From positions 365-59,532 of the forward strand of contig QAXH01001773.1 in assembly GCA_004335635.1 (NCBI GenBank): DNA of 59,168 nucleotides. Direction: 5' to 3'. Below the pieces are notes generated by a model. The model did not search any database and was not told where the DNA came from. It was given only the letters and a program-made list of their open reading frames with translations. Every line of letters begins with the position of its first letter. Positions within the stretch are counted from its first letter, which is position 1. Positions 25,936 to 37,293 of the stretch are shown piece after piece. Source of the DNA: Chloromonas sp. AAM2 (taxonomy: Eukaryota; Chlorophyta; Chlorophyceae; Chlamydomonadales; Chlamydomonadaceae). The position numbers and the translations under genes were made by a program.

Positions 25936-26085
25936 GATGCCGTACGTAAGGCATCTCAAATGATCTGGCAACACTGTGCCCAGTGCTTGTACTTCTCTCC
26001 TAATCTTGTTGATTGTACAGTGGCTTTGAAACCAATCCTTGAGACCTTAATCGCAGAGCACCAATGCTGCACAGCAAGTATGGTA
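25935..26085 (+). repeat. Dispersed repeat, copy in direct orientation
   Basis: About 150 bases starting near TACGTAAGGCATCTCAAATG match the reverse complement of about 30745-30895 with only scattered differences. It joins the RNase H fragment abruptly, so it was either inserted into the dead retrotransposon or is a rearranged part of it. Confidence 0.8.
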
Positions 26086-26146
26086 GGCCTATTTCACATC
26101 CACGTGGCCGCACTTTCCTGTTGGCTGGAATCGCCAGGATTATAGT

Positions 26147-27774
26147 TCACGTTGGGAAGCTGAAGTAGCAGGTGTTGACAATGGTGGCCTGGTTGTCTAG
26201 CTCGGGATGGGGCGCGAGCAGGAACTGCACATGCCGCAGCCTGACGCCTGCACAAGCATCGACAAGGCCAGCTCTGTGCAAATGCATACTCTAGAACAAA
26301 GAAACTATAGCCTGCAACTAACGCCAGCCACCTATACCTTTAGGATGAGCGTGAGCGGCCAGGCGACACTGTCTGGGTTGGATCCCCTCTGACCAGGTTA
26401 CAAGACATTGGGATAACACCCTGAGAAGAGATTGCGATTCTCTTTAGTTGCTTGCTGGATGGGCTAACCTCCCTCTGGCCAAGTCGTGAAAACTGTACGT
26501 ACCATTAAACTGTTGCTTGTCCGCTTCCCTGTATACCTTGACCAGCAGCGGCAGCTCAGCCACACCAAGCTCCTATACAGTCAAAACACGAAAAAAAAGA
26601 ACAAGTAAGAGCTGGTCTGCATGGCAGTTATGAAGCGGGACGGGGAACAGTGAATGAAAGTCCTTCCTACGTCTGCTTGACAGTGCTTGGCCACAGTACA
26701 GACTGTTTCTGATCTGTAACAGATAAGAATATCATCTGGAGCACCTCATCTTGCTCACCTCGGTCACGAGCCTGAGCCGCACTTGCATGCGTTTACTCTT
26801 AGACGAGGGCACCCAATCGCACGACCAGCTCCACACAAACATATCGCTGGCAAGTCGACCATTGCTAGCCAGTGCCTTTGTCGCGTCTGCCAGGCCTGGT
26901 GAAGCCTCGCCCTGTATGGTAGCCCCTGAGGGTGCGTTGTTGAGAGCTGGGGCAGGGGGTGCACTGTCTGTGAAGGGGTTTTGGCAGGGAGGTGGAGTAG
27001 GTGCAGCCAGGACTGCGAAGGTGTTGTGGCTGGGGTGGCCTGACAGTGACTGGGAGTGTTGTGGGGCAGGGGCTGAAGGCAGTGGCTGGGGAGCAGGGGC
27101 TGCGAACGGATTGTGGCTGAACTGTGTGGCCGGCACAGCGGCAAAAGGGTTTTGATTTGAAGGTGGTGCAGGCAAGGAAGTGGCTGCGAAAGGGTTCTGG
27201 CTCAGGGGTACAGCTGGCACAGCAGGTGGTGTCGACAGAACGGGATTCAAATGCATGACTGGTGCAGCAGGCCCAGCGAATGGGTTAAAACCCATAGGTG
27301 CAGCTGACGGCACAGCAGGCATAAACGGGTTGTGGTGTGAAGGGGCTGCAGCTGCTGCAGGTGCAGCAAAAGGGTTTTGACTTGCATGTGCGACTGGAGC
27401 TGTGAAGGGGTTGTGATGCTGAGGCGCAGTGGGTGCTACGGGTGCTGTGAAAGGGTTGCTGGTAAGCGAGTAAGGGTCTGGTACAGAGGGCTGCGGGGCT
27501 GCAGGAGCGAAAGGGTTGTCCGTGGGCGCGTGCACGCCGGCTGCTGCAGGGTTTTGCTGCGCTGTCGGGGCATCATCACCGTCCAAGTCAATCAGAAGAT
27601 CCTGTGCGACAGGTGTGGGCTGGGCAGGTGTTGGCGGGGTGGGTTGGGCGGGCACTGTCGGTTGGGCGGTGAAAGGATTGTCTGTTGCTTCTGTTGGTTG
27701 CTGTGCCGCTGCGCCGGCCGTCCAAGGTTTCAGCTCCTGTACAAGGGCAAGGCAATCACAACGTTGATGTGCCT

Positions 27775-27832
<58 letters not shown>

Positions 27833-29193
27833 GCACATGTGCGTGTTTGTGTGTGTGTGCGCGCGTGTGCACATGTGCGTGTTTGTACGTGCGGTTCAAC
27901 AAGAGCAACGTGTCTTTGACACATCTTACTATGAGGCAGGATCAGCGAGTGGTGATTGACACAGCTCTGTAAGTGATGGTCTGCGTGGAAGGTACATTCT
28001 TTGTGAAACAAGTCGTGTAGCATGCTGACAACAAGGCAAGCGCCGCCTGGCCTGTCTGTTCGGACCTGCCGCTGTGTGCCCTGCCACAGGCTGCTATCAG
28101 TAACTTGCCTCATCCTTGACGCCCTCTCCACACAGGTGGCATGACCTGTGAGCATGGTGACAGTGTGCATAAATTTTCTGTTTAACTGGTCAACACTCGG
28201 CACACAGAGGACAAAAACAAATTAATCAAGCCCTAACCCGTCACCACTATCGTCTACCAACATGTTGCACCTCACCATATCACAGTCTCACACAACACTA
28301 GTCATGACCGGGTCACCACACATCATCAACAGCTCAGTAACACCACACGTCAAAATTGTCCCAGAATTGGCAAACTTCTTTCTTCATGTGAGGAAAGGGA
28401 TCACCCTAGCAAACCTTCAAACGTCCGTGTACAGAACTCCACATGCACGTATATAAAGCAGCCTGATGCAAACACACATTGCACTGGGTAGGGATGCCAT
28501 TGACAGACACACAACTGCTGGACTGACCTCGTGCAGCACTCACTTTAGGGTCAGCTTTGGAGATGCTGTCAGCGTCAGTGTGTAGCTGTAGCCAGATACA
28601 AACTTGACCGTTGAATCCCCACCGGAGAATCGGGCACCTACATTCGTGATGTCCCCAAGGATTCGGATTAGACGCAAGCCATAATCATGATTGATGAATG
28701 CATGGAACACGGCAGATGTCAATTGGGTTGTCTACAAACCATCTAAATTGGGTTGTCTGCAAGCACCCAGGTGCTTGTGTTGGTTATTAGTGTTGCCTTG
28801 CCGTGCGACATGTAGCTTGATGGGTCAGACACGCGTGTATAAGCATGTGAGACTAAAACTGATCGCTAACTGTGTGCCAACACAGTGCGCTACACACCAT
28901 CAGCCTTGTACACTGCAGGAGTCCCTGACTCTTGCTTGGCTTCCAGGCGTAGCCTGCAAGCGCATAGTGAACATGGAAAGCACTCTCGAGCTCAGCTGCC
29001 TTGTTCACATGCAATGCAACGAACTCAAGGCACTCACGTAAAGCCATTTTTGTTGCTGTTGGGCTGCCTGAAGGTAATTCCAAGAGACATCACAGTTCTT
29101 AGTAGTCCCTGCAGAGACCAGCAAACTATGTTTGCAAGGAGCCACAATCGTATGGCCGTAAGGAAGTGATGTGCTGTTATGGAGACCAAGCAT
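26147..29193 (-). CDS. NPF-repeat protein with clathrin-box-like motif, endocytic-adaptor-like
   Basis: A phase-consistent model of 507 residues uses exons 29193-29038, 28731-28544, 28145-28109, 27736-26759, 26572-26537, 26388-26338 and 26224-26147. The large exon is certain to be coding in style: it has eleven NPF tripeptides (DNPF, SNPF, HNPF, QNPF) spaced 10-25 residues apart in Pro/Ala/Gln-rich sequence, plus DLLIDLDGDD, which fits a clathrin-box. NPF motifs bind EH domains, so a role in clathrin-coated vesicle formation is inferred. The N-terminal part (NHDYGLRLIRILGDI, GYSYTLTLTASPK) and the C-terminal part (VAWPLTLILK, FLLAPHPELDNQ) match no family I know; no ENTH or ANTH motif is seen. 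Exon 3 would use a GC donor. Alternatively, exons 1-3 form a separate 139-residue gene ending in exon 27980-27942 (TITYRAVSITTR, stop). Confidence 0.55.
27778..27890. repeat. (GT)n microsatellite with interrupted tail
   Basis: An almost pure GT run of about 50 bases is followed by two blocks of GTGCACATGTGCGTGTTTGT and further GT. It lies just upstream, in gene orientation, of the acceptor of the NPF-rich exon. Confidence 0.95.
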
Positions 29194-29340
29194 CAGCGCC
29201 CAGGTCTGATGAAAATCACGTAACTTCACACCTCACGTGCCACACACTGTGGGATAACCGTGCACTTCCATTTGGAAGCGGCGCAGTCGTGAGGGGAACA
29301 ACACACGCTGCTTACTTTGCAGCTTCGTCAACCAGTCACG

Positions 29341-32300
29341 ATGCTCGCTTGCAACTGCGTTGGGCCAGGCCGGCCACATACTCTGCTGCCACACGTTCAA
29401 AAGCAGACGACTTTGCATAGCGCTTGTCGTCATAGCGCATTGCGCACAGCAGTGACGGCGTGCTCCCATGTGCGCTTGCGCCCTCGGCAGACTGTGGCGC
29501 GCTGGAAGACCGATGACGACGTAGAAAGCCACACAGAACCAGAGCAGCCAACTCCAGCACCTGGCAGCCCATTGCAAGCAGAGGCGCCTGTTGTTGTGGT
29601 CAACCAGGGAGCGGTGCTGGAGGCTGCGATACTGCGCGGAGCTGGCCGGTTTGTGACCCACTTGCGCCGTTTGCGATGGGGAGAGCTGCATCCCAAGGAG
29701 CTTGCAACCAACATGTTGTTTGTCCTGGTGCGTTGCTGCACACAATCATCTTTCTCATCCAAAGCCAATCTAACATGCAACGGGTGTCCATGGCTCCTGT
29801 GAGCTGTCCTGTGTACCTCACCACCTCACGTCCATCTGAACTCCTTGCCTTGGAGAGGCGGCTTACAGCTCTTCAGCACATCTTCAACCAGAGCGTGAAT
29901 GCATCCAGACAATGTATCCATATGCAGTGCTTGCACTGAACACAATTGCATCGCTTGTCGTGCAGGGTGTTATCCTTGTGAATTGGGGAGTTGAATCCGC
30001 CCTGAACTTCTACCTTGGAGACTCGCCAGTGGGCAGCATTGGATGCATCTTGCTTGGTAAGACTTTACAGCCAGAGAGGAGATACTTGTAATGGGGGGCA
30101 GCTAGCACATGCATGGAGCGCAGTCAAAACTGCCCAACATCCATAGGCTCCAGACTGCAATTGCGTGGCTGGGGTATGCTGATCATGCACGGCCATTTGG
30201 AAAACAGGGTATGTCTGTCGAGGTTTGGTCAGGGCATGTCGTCTGGATCAACATGGACACGCCTGTGTGCCTGTATGCAGGTGCAGGCGTGCTGACCTGG
30301 TTGAAGGTCCGGCGTGTGCCAGTGTCTCAAGCCCTGTTCTCCGCCTTCTGGAACTGATGGTCAATGCACCATTGTCGCCACGTTTCCAGGCCAGCATTCG
30401 TGAAAGCATGGCACCGCTCCTGTCCATTACAACACGACAGTGCTGGTCTGTACATGGCGTTGGTGAGGTCTCTTCGTTCATGTGAGCCAGCCGCATGGGC
30501 TGGACTTCCTGGCTGCGATACCATCTTCATGCCCCTTTCCACATGCCCTGAACGGTAATGACGCCAATGAGGCCTATGGTTTCTACACTATTGAATGTTC
30601 AGTACTTGATACTGCCATTAATATGCTGCATGGGCGCCTGGTTTCTGCGCCGCCCCAACATACCCATGAGACCAGAACCTGCGTCTTGCCATGCGACCCC
30701 AAGTTTAGAAGCTGGTCTTGGAAGTGTTTTTGGGCAGTCGCCTTGCCTGCTGTGCAGCATTGGTGCTCTGCGGCTAAGGTTTCAAGGATTGGTTTTAAAG
30801 CCACTGTACAATTAACAACACTAGGAGAGAAGTAGAAGCACTGGGTACAATGTTGCCAGATCATTTGAGATGCCTTACGTATGGCATCGCAGTTATAAAT
30901 TACTGGTTGTTCCTTGTGTGCCCAGCCCATTTGATTATAGAGTGGCTGAGGATGAGCGAGGTTTGTTCATTTGATTGATTGGTTGAGAGTAGTGCTACGG
31001 CAGGAGTGTAGGTGTGATGAGGTCAGCAGGTGTGAGACCATTGATGATGAAGGACCATTTGATGAATTGAAAGACCGCTTTGGCATCGATGACCGTTTCT
31101 AACCCAAGTTTTAAACCTGTCAAATTGAGAATGGCTGGTTATCCAACGTGATCATGTAGTATCTGCGCAAGCGCGGTGTGTTGAGTGGTACTGGGCGCCC
31201 CACCAGAATGAGGCAGGGCAAGCGCTGAACGACCCGGTGAATTACGTGCAGGGTTGAGATGAAAAATACAATCAGACACTAACATGACAGGTGACTGCAG
31301 TGGAGACGATTGATGTATCCTTCGTTTAGTGATGGAACCAGACGGATACGTTGAGGCACATGACATTTGAGAGACAAGGAACATTGAACCATATGCATAC
31401 TTTCAGGCCCCTTGTTGTGTCTAACGAGGCCTGCAGTCAGGATAGTACCTCGAGGGTGACCACAACCATTACTACCCGGGTGTATTGCAATCCCCTTCCC
31501 TTGTAGGTTGGACGGGCTGTAGTCCCTCCCCTCAAGTGAGTGTGCTTTCGTCCAACCATGTCTCATTGCACAGTCACCCATGCAACAAATTGCGCTTTGT
31601 AAGGCCCCTTGGCACATGAGAATGGCTGGGTATCCAGCGTGATCATATAGTAGGATATACAGGGGTTTATCTGCGCCAGCGCAGTGTGTTAAGTGGTACT
31701 GAGCGAGAGCTGCGAATAATAAGAGGGGAGGGACAATAGCCCGTCAAACCTGTTAGTGAAGGCTTATGTGTCACTGATGATGTGTTGCAGGTTTGTAATT
31801 AGCCGGCACGTGAAGGCTGGCAAACGAGTCTGATTGGATTCTGGGGTGATGGTAGCTCGTGATAATCATGGCACAGTTGCGTTTCGCTCAGACGGGTCTG
31901 CAATATCACGCGCCAGTAGAACATGGGTGTCATCAAAGCATGGCTGTCATCAAAGACGCCAGATGGGATCTGGTCGAGCAAGATGCAAGGTTGGCCTGAT
32001 CAGACCCTGCACCAGGCGTACACTGAAGCACTGAACTTTGGCTAGCGCCCAACTGCCGTCAGAGTCCAAGCAGCAAACCAACAGCTCAATCCCTTAGTAG
32101 CATGATCACTCGGTACACGGTCTGTGCACTTGCACTGGCTGATTACAGAGCCTTGTGGGCAGTGAAAACCTGCAACAGCCGCCTGCATAATAAATCGTTG
32201 TGATCGGCATGGGAAGCAGAACAAAAAACCGCAGTGCTGCACTGCGCACTGATGTTGTATGCCCACAGACACGCAGTATGCAGGTGTACGATATAGCTGG

Positions 32301-35300
32301 TCATTGCTGCGTGTCAATCCTCATCGTCAAAGGCTGCCTTTGCAGCTGCCAGAGCGTCATCCAATCGTTTCTGGAGGTTTGCCAGCTGTGCCTTCCATGC
32401 CTGCAGGCTGCCCACAGCCTCCTGCACCTGAGGGTCCTGCACAGGGCAATGCAGGATACACAGGCAGCGTGAAAAGCAGGTGTGGGCAAACCCCAGCCAT
32501 AAGCCCATGGTATGCATGACGTTTCCCACCTTCCATGTGTGCTTGTCACCAGAGTCTGCTTCCGGAACACAACTCGCACAGCACCACACAAAAGTGACAC
32601 GGTTTGTAGTGATCTTGTTGCCTACATACTCTCCTGCTCCCAACCCAGTCCCAAGGTATCATCAGCCACAGTAGTAGCTGTGCCGATGTAACTAGAATTC
32701 AGCCAGACAAACCTCTTCCCACTCCATGCACCTTGCATTCCAAGTCATCACAGTCTGCCTGTGCAGAACGCCATTGCCCCCCTGACTGTGTCACGCACCT
32801 CCTCCCACTTGAAACAGTTGTCACAGTGTCTCACACACCTTGTTGGTCAGCCCCTGGACCTCCTTGAGCGTCCTCACGTACTCGCCCCACTTCTGCACGG
32901 CCTGCTGCGCCTCCTCTAGCTGTTCCGCGGAGGGCACAGCGGACTCGGCCGCGGCTGCGCTAGCGGCAGCAGTGGCCTCCTGGCATCCCTGCACGACCAC
33001 CTCCTTGCCGTTTTCAAGGTCGTAGCGGTCCAAAACTACAGCCTGGCCAATTTTTTCGCCTGCAGTACGGCTCAGGGTTGTTGGTTGGTGAACGGATGAC
33101 GGAGATTCGATTCAGATGGCTGTAAGTGAACTGAGAAGCCAATGGGTGTGCAGATGCATGGCCCAAATGGTTGGCTGACAGCACGACTGAATGCAAGGAC
33201 ATGTAGGCTGAAGGCAACGACTAGAACAGACACGGACTGACTGCTGAACAGTGCCGGAGTTGAAGGCCGATGGCAGCAAGTTGGCCAGTGCTCATCACTG
33301 CACAGGTCCATGGGCCTGCACAACGCTGAGTGCACCCGGCTCACCGTCTGCGTCTTCAATGTTGAACAGTTGCACGCCCTTGATGTAGACCCTCCGGCCC
33401 TTGAGCCCCACCCGCCAGCCCTCACACGCCACAATGCCTTTACTGCCCGCCTGGTCCAGCAGGGTGTCACGCACCTGCGCAAAACAAAGTGCAAAACGCA
33501 TTCCTTGGTCAGGGACACTTCGTTAGCACGGGCATTCAAGCTGGGGGTGCGGCAGCATACATGCATACGAGGCCTTTGCAACACTCCCGGTCACAAAGTG
33601 CCATCCTGCTTGTACGAATTGTGCAGCGTGCTGCCATATTTTTGTCCGTCAGAGAATCCAAAGCTCGGCTCGTTTCCAATCCGGTTTGTTTTTGTTCAAA
33701 TCCTATCTCCAATGCCATGTTCTCAACTGCCAGTTGAAGCATTAGCAGCACCTAGCCCTGTGCTGCTGTTGTACACACCACCATTGTGCAATACCACGGG
33801 TGCACAGTGGCAGCACCTGCACACAGGACACACTCAGCAGCTGCACCACTCGGTGCTGCTGGAATCCCCACAGACAAGTGGCCCCACTGCTTGCAACCTG
33901 GTGTCCTGCATGGCTTGCTAGTGTGGCGCAGCGAAGGACTCGTGTGCATGTATACCTGCTGATCCTGTTGGGCGTCTGGTGTGGTCTTGGTCGACGGTAT
34001 ACCGATGAACTCGTCCCATGTTGCCTCAAACATCTCCAAGCCAGCGCGGTTTGCGTACGTGTACGTGGGCACAGTCACTCCTTCCTGCAGGGCGCCAAAG
34101 AGTGTACCATCACAACAGTGACCCGGATCGCTGTTCAGAACCAACATGCCACTTGCAAGCGATCCTGACAACTGAGGGTGGCCTAGGTTGTGGTCCAATG
34201 CTCCTGGCAGCAACATGGCGTGAAACATTGTTGGGCAGTAACCAGAGATGTGATCGGCCATGGGGTGGGCCAGCAAGTCCATGCAACGTATCACCCTTGC
34301 GCTGATGTGTGCATGGTTAGCCAATGTTGTGCATGGTCGACGCTTGCTTTAAGCGACCTTGTTTTCCCGGGGCTTTTGCCTTGGGCGTTCTCAACGGCGA
34401 TGAAAAGTATGGCGATTGTCCATGCGCTGGGTAGTGTGTCTAGGGCGCTGCATGCCGGAGGCACTGACCTGGTACTTATTGTGGGCCAGTAGGCAGAATG
34501 GGGCGTTGAACAAGGCGTCCGGAAGGGTATCAAAGTCCGTCTCTATGAGGTATCTGAGGCCAGTAGACATCACAAGGTTATGCATGAGAAAGCCACTCAA
34601 GCCAACAGAGCTTCTTCCTTGGCATTATGTGAGGCATGAACTCTGCGGTTGCAATCATCAGGCTCGGTTTTCGGGTCAGGTGAAGCGGCTCAGGAAGCCT
34701 AAGAAGGCTCATGCCTCGCTGCTGGCCATGCTAAAAGCATGACCGATCACTCCGTCGTCCCAAGGCCGACATGGGGCACGATAGGTGTCTGCGCCTTGCT
34801 GCTGCTGCTGCTGCTGCTGCTGCCCGCGGCTGAATCCCCTGGCATCTCTGTCACCAAAGCCAGGCATGGTAATGTGCTGGCGAATGATGTTGACTCTGCC
34901 ATAGCTCAGCTCAGCCCATGGTCAACTCACTTCTTGGTATGCTTCCTGCATGCAATGCAAGTCCACAAGCACCATGTAGTGTGCATGGTGTTCCTTCAGA
35001 GGCAGCGCCACATGCCTGAAATGACAGGCCAGTTCTCACCAGTAGCTGTTGACGATCATGAGAAGCAGGCTGCGGATCTCAGGGTCCCTATAGCGCTGCT
35101 CGGCCACTGCCAGCTCAGCACGTGTCTCCACTTCCTTCTTCTTCTGCAGAAGCCCTGCCAGTTTGCTTGTCTTGCCCCCCTTGCCGCCTTTGGGACCAGC
35201 CATCGCTATAACTGACCTATTGAGGCTCTTGCCTGTTGCTATATTCATGGGCAGGGCGGGCTTGCAGGCTTGATTGGCATGGGGAGGCGACTGAATGCGT

Positions 35301-37293
35301 GTGGGGTGCCCAGAGTTGCACCCCAGGCACCTGTGTGCCTGCATTTGGCTGCGCTGGGTCTCAACTGTACATACGCCACGGTTCAATGGCCATCATCTCA
35401 GGGCTTGTTCCCACCGATCTGATCTCTGATAACTGCCAACTGCCGTGCCCCGTTTTGTTGGCTTCCTACCCCGTCATTGCGAATGAAGAAAGTTGTATAT
35501 TCTGCAACCGAGTCGCCCTGGTGCATTACAACTTTCATCATCGTGCCCAATGTCTGCACCAGTGAGATGTCGCACCGCGACCACGTCAACTCTTTCTCGG
35601 CGACATGGCGCACGTTGTTTGACAGCCCTTCACCATCTTAAACAGCCTCGGATGGGACCGGTATTGTTTCAGCCCTGCCATAGATGCTTACGATTGACAC
35701 ACAGGTGAGTGGCATGCGGTGGTGGGCCAGTAGTGCTACACAGGGGAGCCACCGCACAACGGCACATACTGCATCTGCCGTATCCAGCATGCTTGCTGAC
35801 ACGCCAGTATGAATCCAAAGGCTCACCCTGTGAATATTGATGACATGATTCAGGGCTGGTTTTTGCATGTTATTTTCTGATTTTCACTTGAGGGGAGAGA
35901 CTCCAGCCCGTCCAACCAACACGTGAAGGGAATTGCGGCATACCGCAATAGTAATGGTGGTGGTCACCCCTCAAGGTGCTATCCTGTCCGCAGACCTTGT
36001 TAGACCCAAATCTCAAATAAAAGTCTTTCAATGTCATGTCTCAATGGTTCAATTCAATCGTTCATGGTCCATGATCCAACTTATCGATGAAGATTTCACA
36101 TGATCCTTTACTGAGACTTGGCAAGTCTGATCATCCAGGCACTTCACCAGACTGTATTCTGGCGATGTCGTCAACATGTACAGCATGCACGTTGTGCCAC
36201 AATTAATCCTTGTTTATGTGTGGCAATGCGCATCAAGCCATGAGCTGACCAATTATCACTTATGCCCTTCTCTTAACTTTAGCCTGTGAGTTATCTCAGA
36301 GTGCGCGCAGGACCTCAGGAAGAAGTCGGCAACTTGGGACGGCTGAGCGAATTTGCAAGCAACGCTGCCAGTGAGGACTTGTCTTGGGCAGTGGAACGGG
36401 TCTCTCCGGAGAGCTTTGCAAACCGGGTACGCTTTGTGCACCACTCACTGACTGACCATGTGGACTTGATAAGCTCCTTTCCATGCATCTTCCATCTCGT
36501 GGAACCTTGACCATCTTGTGGAACCTTGACCATCTTGTGAAACCTTGACAACCTACTAGATCTAGATCTGAGCTTTGCCTGTTCGGTGCTGCACTCAATT
36601 GTCCCGCCACTGTGCAAGCGTGACCTGTGAAGGCAGTTTCAATCAGTCTGACGATCTTGACACTTTTGAACTAACCTTCATGTGCTTGGTGCCTGCTCCA
36701 ATTAAGCATGCCCGCTGCTCCACATGGCCTCCTTACCCTATAGGCCGCGACACTGCCCTTGCTGCAGGGCCTTTACGTTGACACGCCCATTGTCCTGGCA
36801 AGCGGTTTCTTGCTCCTGGTGCTGGTGGCCCTCTCCATGCAGCGCATCCTGGGTCTGGACCGGCTCATGGCCGAGTTCATGCTGTGAGTGGGACGGGATA
36901 ACAGGACAAGACTACGTGAGCTGGGACGCATCACATGGTAAAGATGGACCGACATATGAACCACGTTCCTGCCGTTTTGCCAACTTTTTGTTACTTGTTA
37001 CTTTATGCGAGCAACCAAGTCCCAGGGTTTACTAGGCACAGGCAAACCCTGCGAGCACATCTCAAAGTACCCACTGTTCACACTGCATGTTTGCAAACTA
37101 GTGCTGCTGGCACTTCATTGTTACGCCAATACCTTGTGCAGCGCTGACCTAGCTGGTGATGGGGTGTGACGGTGGATGCAGGAAGCAGCAAGAGCAGCGG
37201 AAAGAAAATACACGGGCAGCAAAGCAAGCGTTGGAGCGAACCTGGACCCAAGAAGGGAGGGGTTCACAAGACGGTCCAGAAAACAATCCTTAA
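29341..37293 (+). CDS. Small membrane protein with possible plastid transit peptide; long intron
   Basis: Five exons join to 243 residues: 29341-29727, 29966-30056, 30281-30306 (26 bases), 36768-36883, 37182-37293. The N-terminal about 60 residues are rich in Arg, His, Ser and Thr with few acids, like a plastid or mitochondrial targeting peptide, followed by a Glu/Pro-rich spacer. Then come HLRRLRWGELHPKELATN, hydrophobic segments MLFVLGVILVNWGVESAL, GSIGCILLGAGVLTWLKG and PIVLASGFLLLVLVALSM, and a charged tail (LKQQEQRKENTRAAKQALER). The first two exons and the exon at 36768 are the best supported. Joining them requires a 26-base exon with a weak donor and a 6.4-kb intron that contains another gene on the other strand. 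Alternatively, the 36768 exon belongs to a separate gene. I do not recognise the family. Confidence 0.5.
30307..32313. other. Repeat-filled part of the putative long intron
   Basis: Between the 26-base exon and the MEKHLA gene lie the inverted copy of the 25935-26085 repeat (30745-30895), a pair of direct repeats (31128-31195 and 31618-31703) and retroelement-like pieces. No gene was recognised. Confidence 0.5.
31128..31760. mobile_element. LTR-retroelement debris
   Basis: AATGGCTGG(T/G)TATCCA(A/G)CGTGATCAT and the following GTGTGTT(G/A)AGTGGTACTG occur twice as direct repeats about 490 bases apart (31128-31195, 31618-31703). Between them, 31425-31555 is the reverse complement of 35883-36010 with scattered changes, sharing ACTTGAGGGGAG and CAGCCCGTCCAACC. 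A third weak copy of the GGGAGGGACAATAGCCCGTC type lies at about 31718-31745. The layout suggests fragments of LTRs or a non-autonomous element; no coding capacity remains. Confidence 0.6.
32314..35203 (-). CDS. MEKHLA-domain (PAS-like) protein with helical C-terminal tail
   Basis: Exons: 35203-35040 (ATG), about 34595-34469, 34084-33956, 33474-33345, 33059-32839, 32436-32314; in phase this gives 297 residues. The N-terminus is basic (MAGPKGGKGGK), then RSLLLMIVNSY. The MEKHLA domain follows: TGLRYLIETDFDTLPDALF, NAPFCLLAHN, VPTYTYANRAGLEMFEATWD, EFIGIPSTKTT, GWRVGLKGRRVYIKGVQLFN, and GEKIGQAVVLDRYD. MEKHLA is a PAS-related fold found alone in algae and bacteria and at the end of plant HD-ZIP III regulators, where a sensory role has been proposed. 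Exons 5 and 6 add about 80 Ala/Glu/Gln-rich residues predicted to be helical, ending AAKAAFDDED. No DNA-binding domain is present. The exon 1-exon 2 junction is the least sure; another candidate exon (35015-34931) cannot be joined simply. Confidence 0.8.
34796..34825. repeat. (CTG)n run
   Basis: A run of about eight CTG triplets lies in the first intron of the MEKHLA gene model, read on the plus strand. It is too short to be called more than a microsatellite. Confidence 0.8.
35883..36010 (+). repeat. LTR-like dispersed repeat, second copy
   Basis: This is the reverse-oriented homologue of 31425-31555, starting near CACTTGAGGGGAGAGACT and ending near CTTGTTAGACCC. Similarity is continuous over about 125 bases with substitutions and short indels. 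Confidence 0.75.
36497..36553. repeat. 18-bp tandem repeat
   Basis: GTGGAACCTTGACCATCTT is repeated three times with small changes just before the exon at 36768. Confidence 0.8.

Noticed and set aside
27377..27919. 180-codon plus-strand frame rich in Cys and Val
   Set aside because: Antisense of the NPF exon running into the GT microsatellite.
34931..35015. Candidate MEKHLA-gene exon reading ALPLKEHHAHYMVLVDLHCM
   Set aside because: It joins exon 1 in phase but leaves no in-phase acceptor for the next certain exon, whereas exon 1 to 34595 joins directly.
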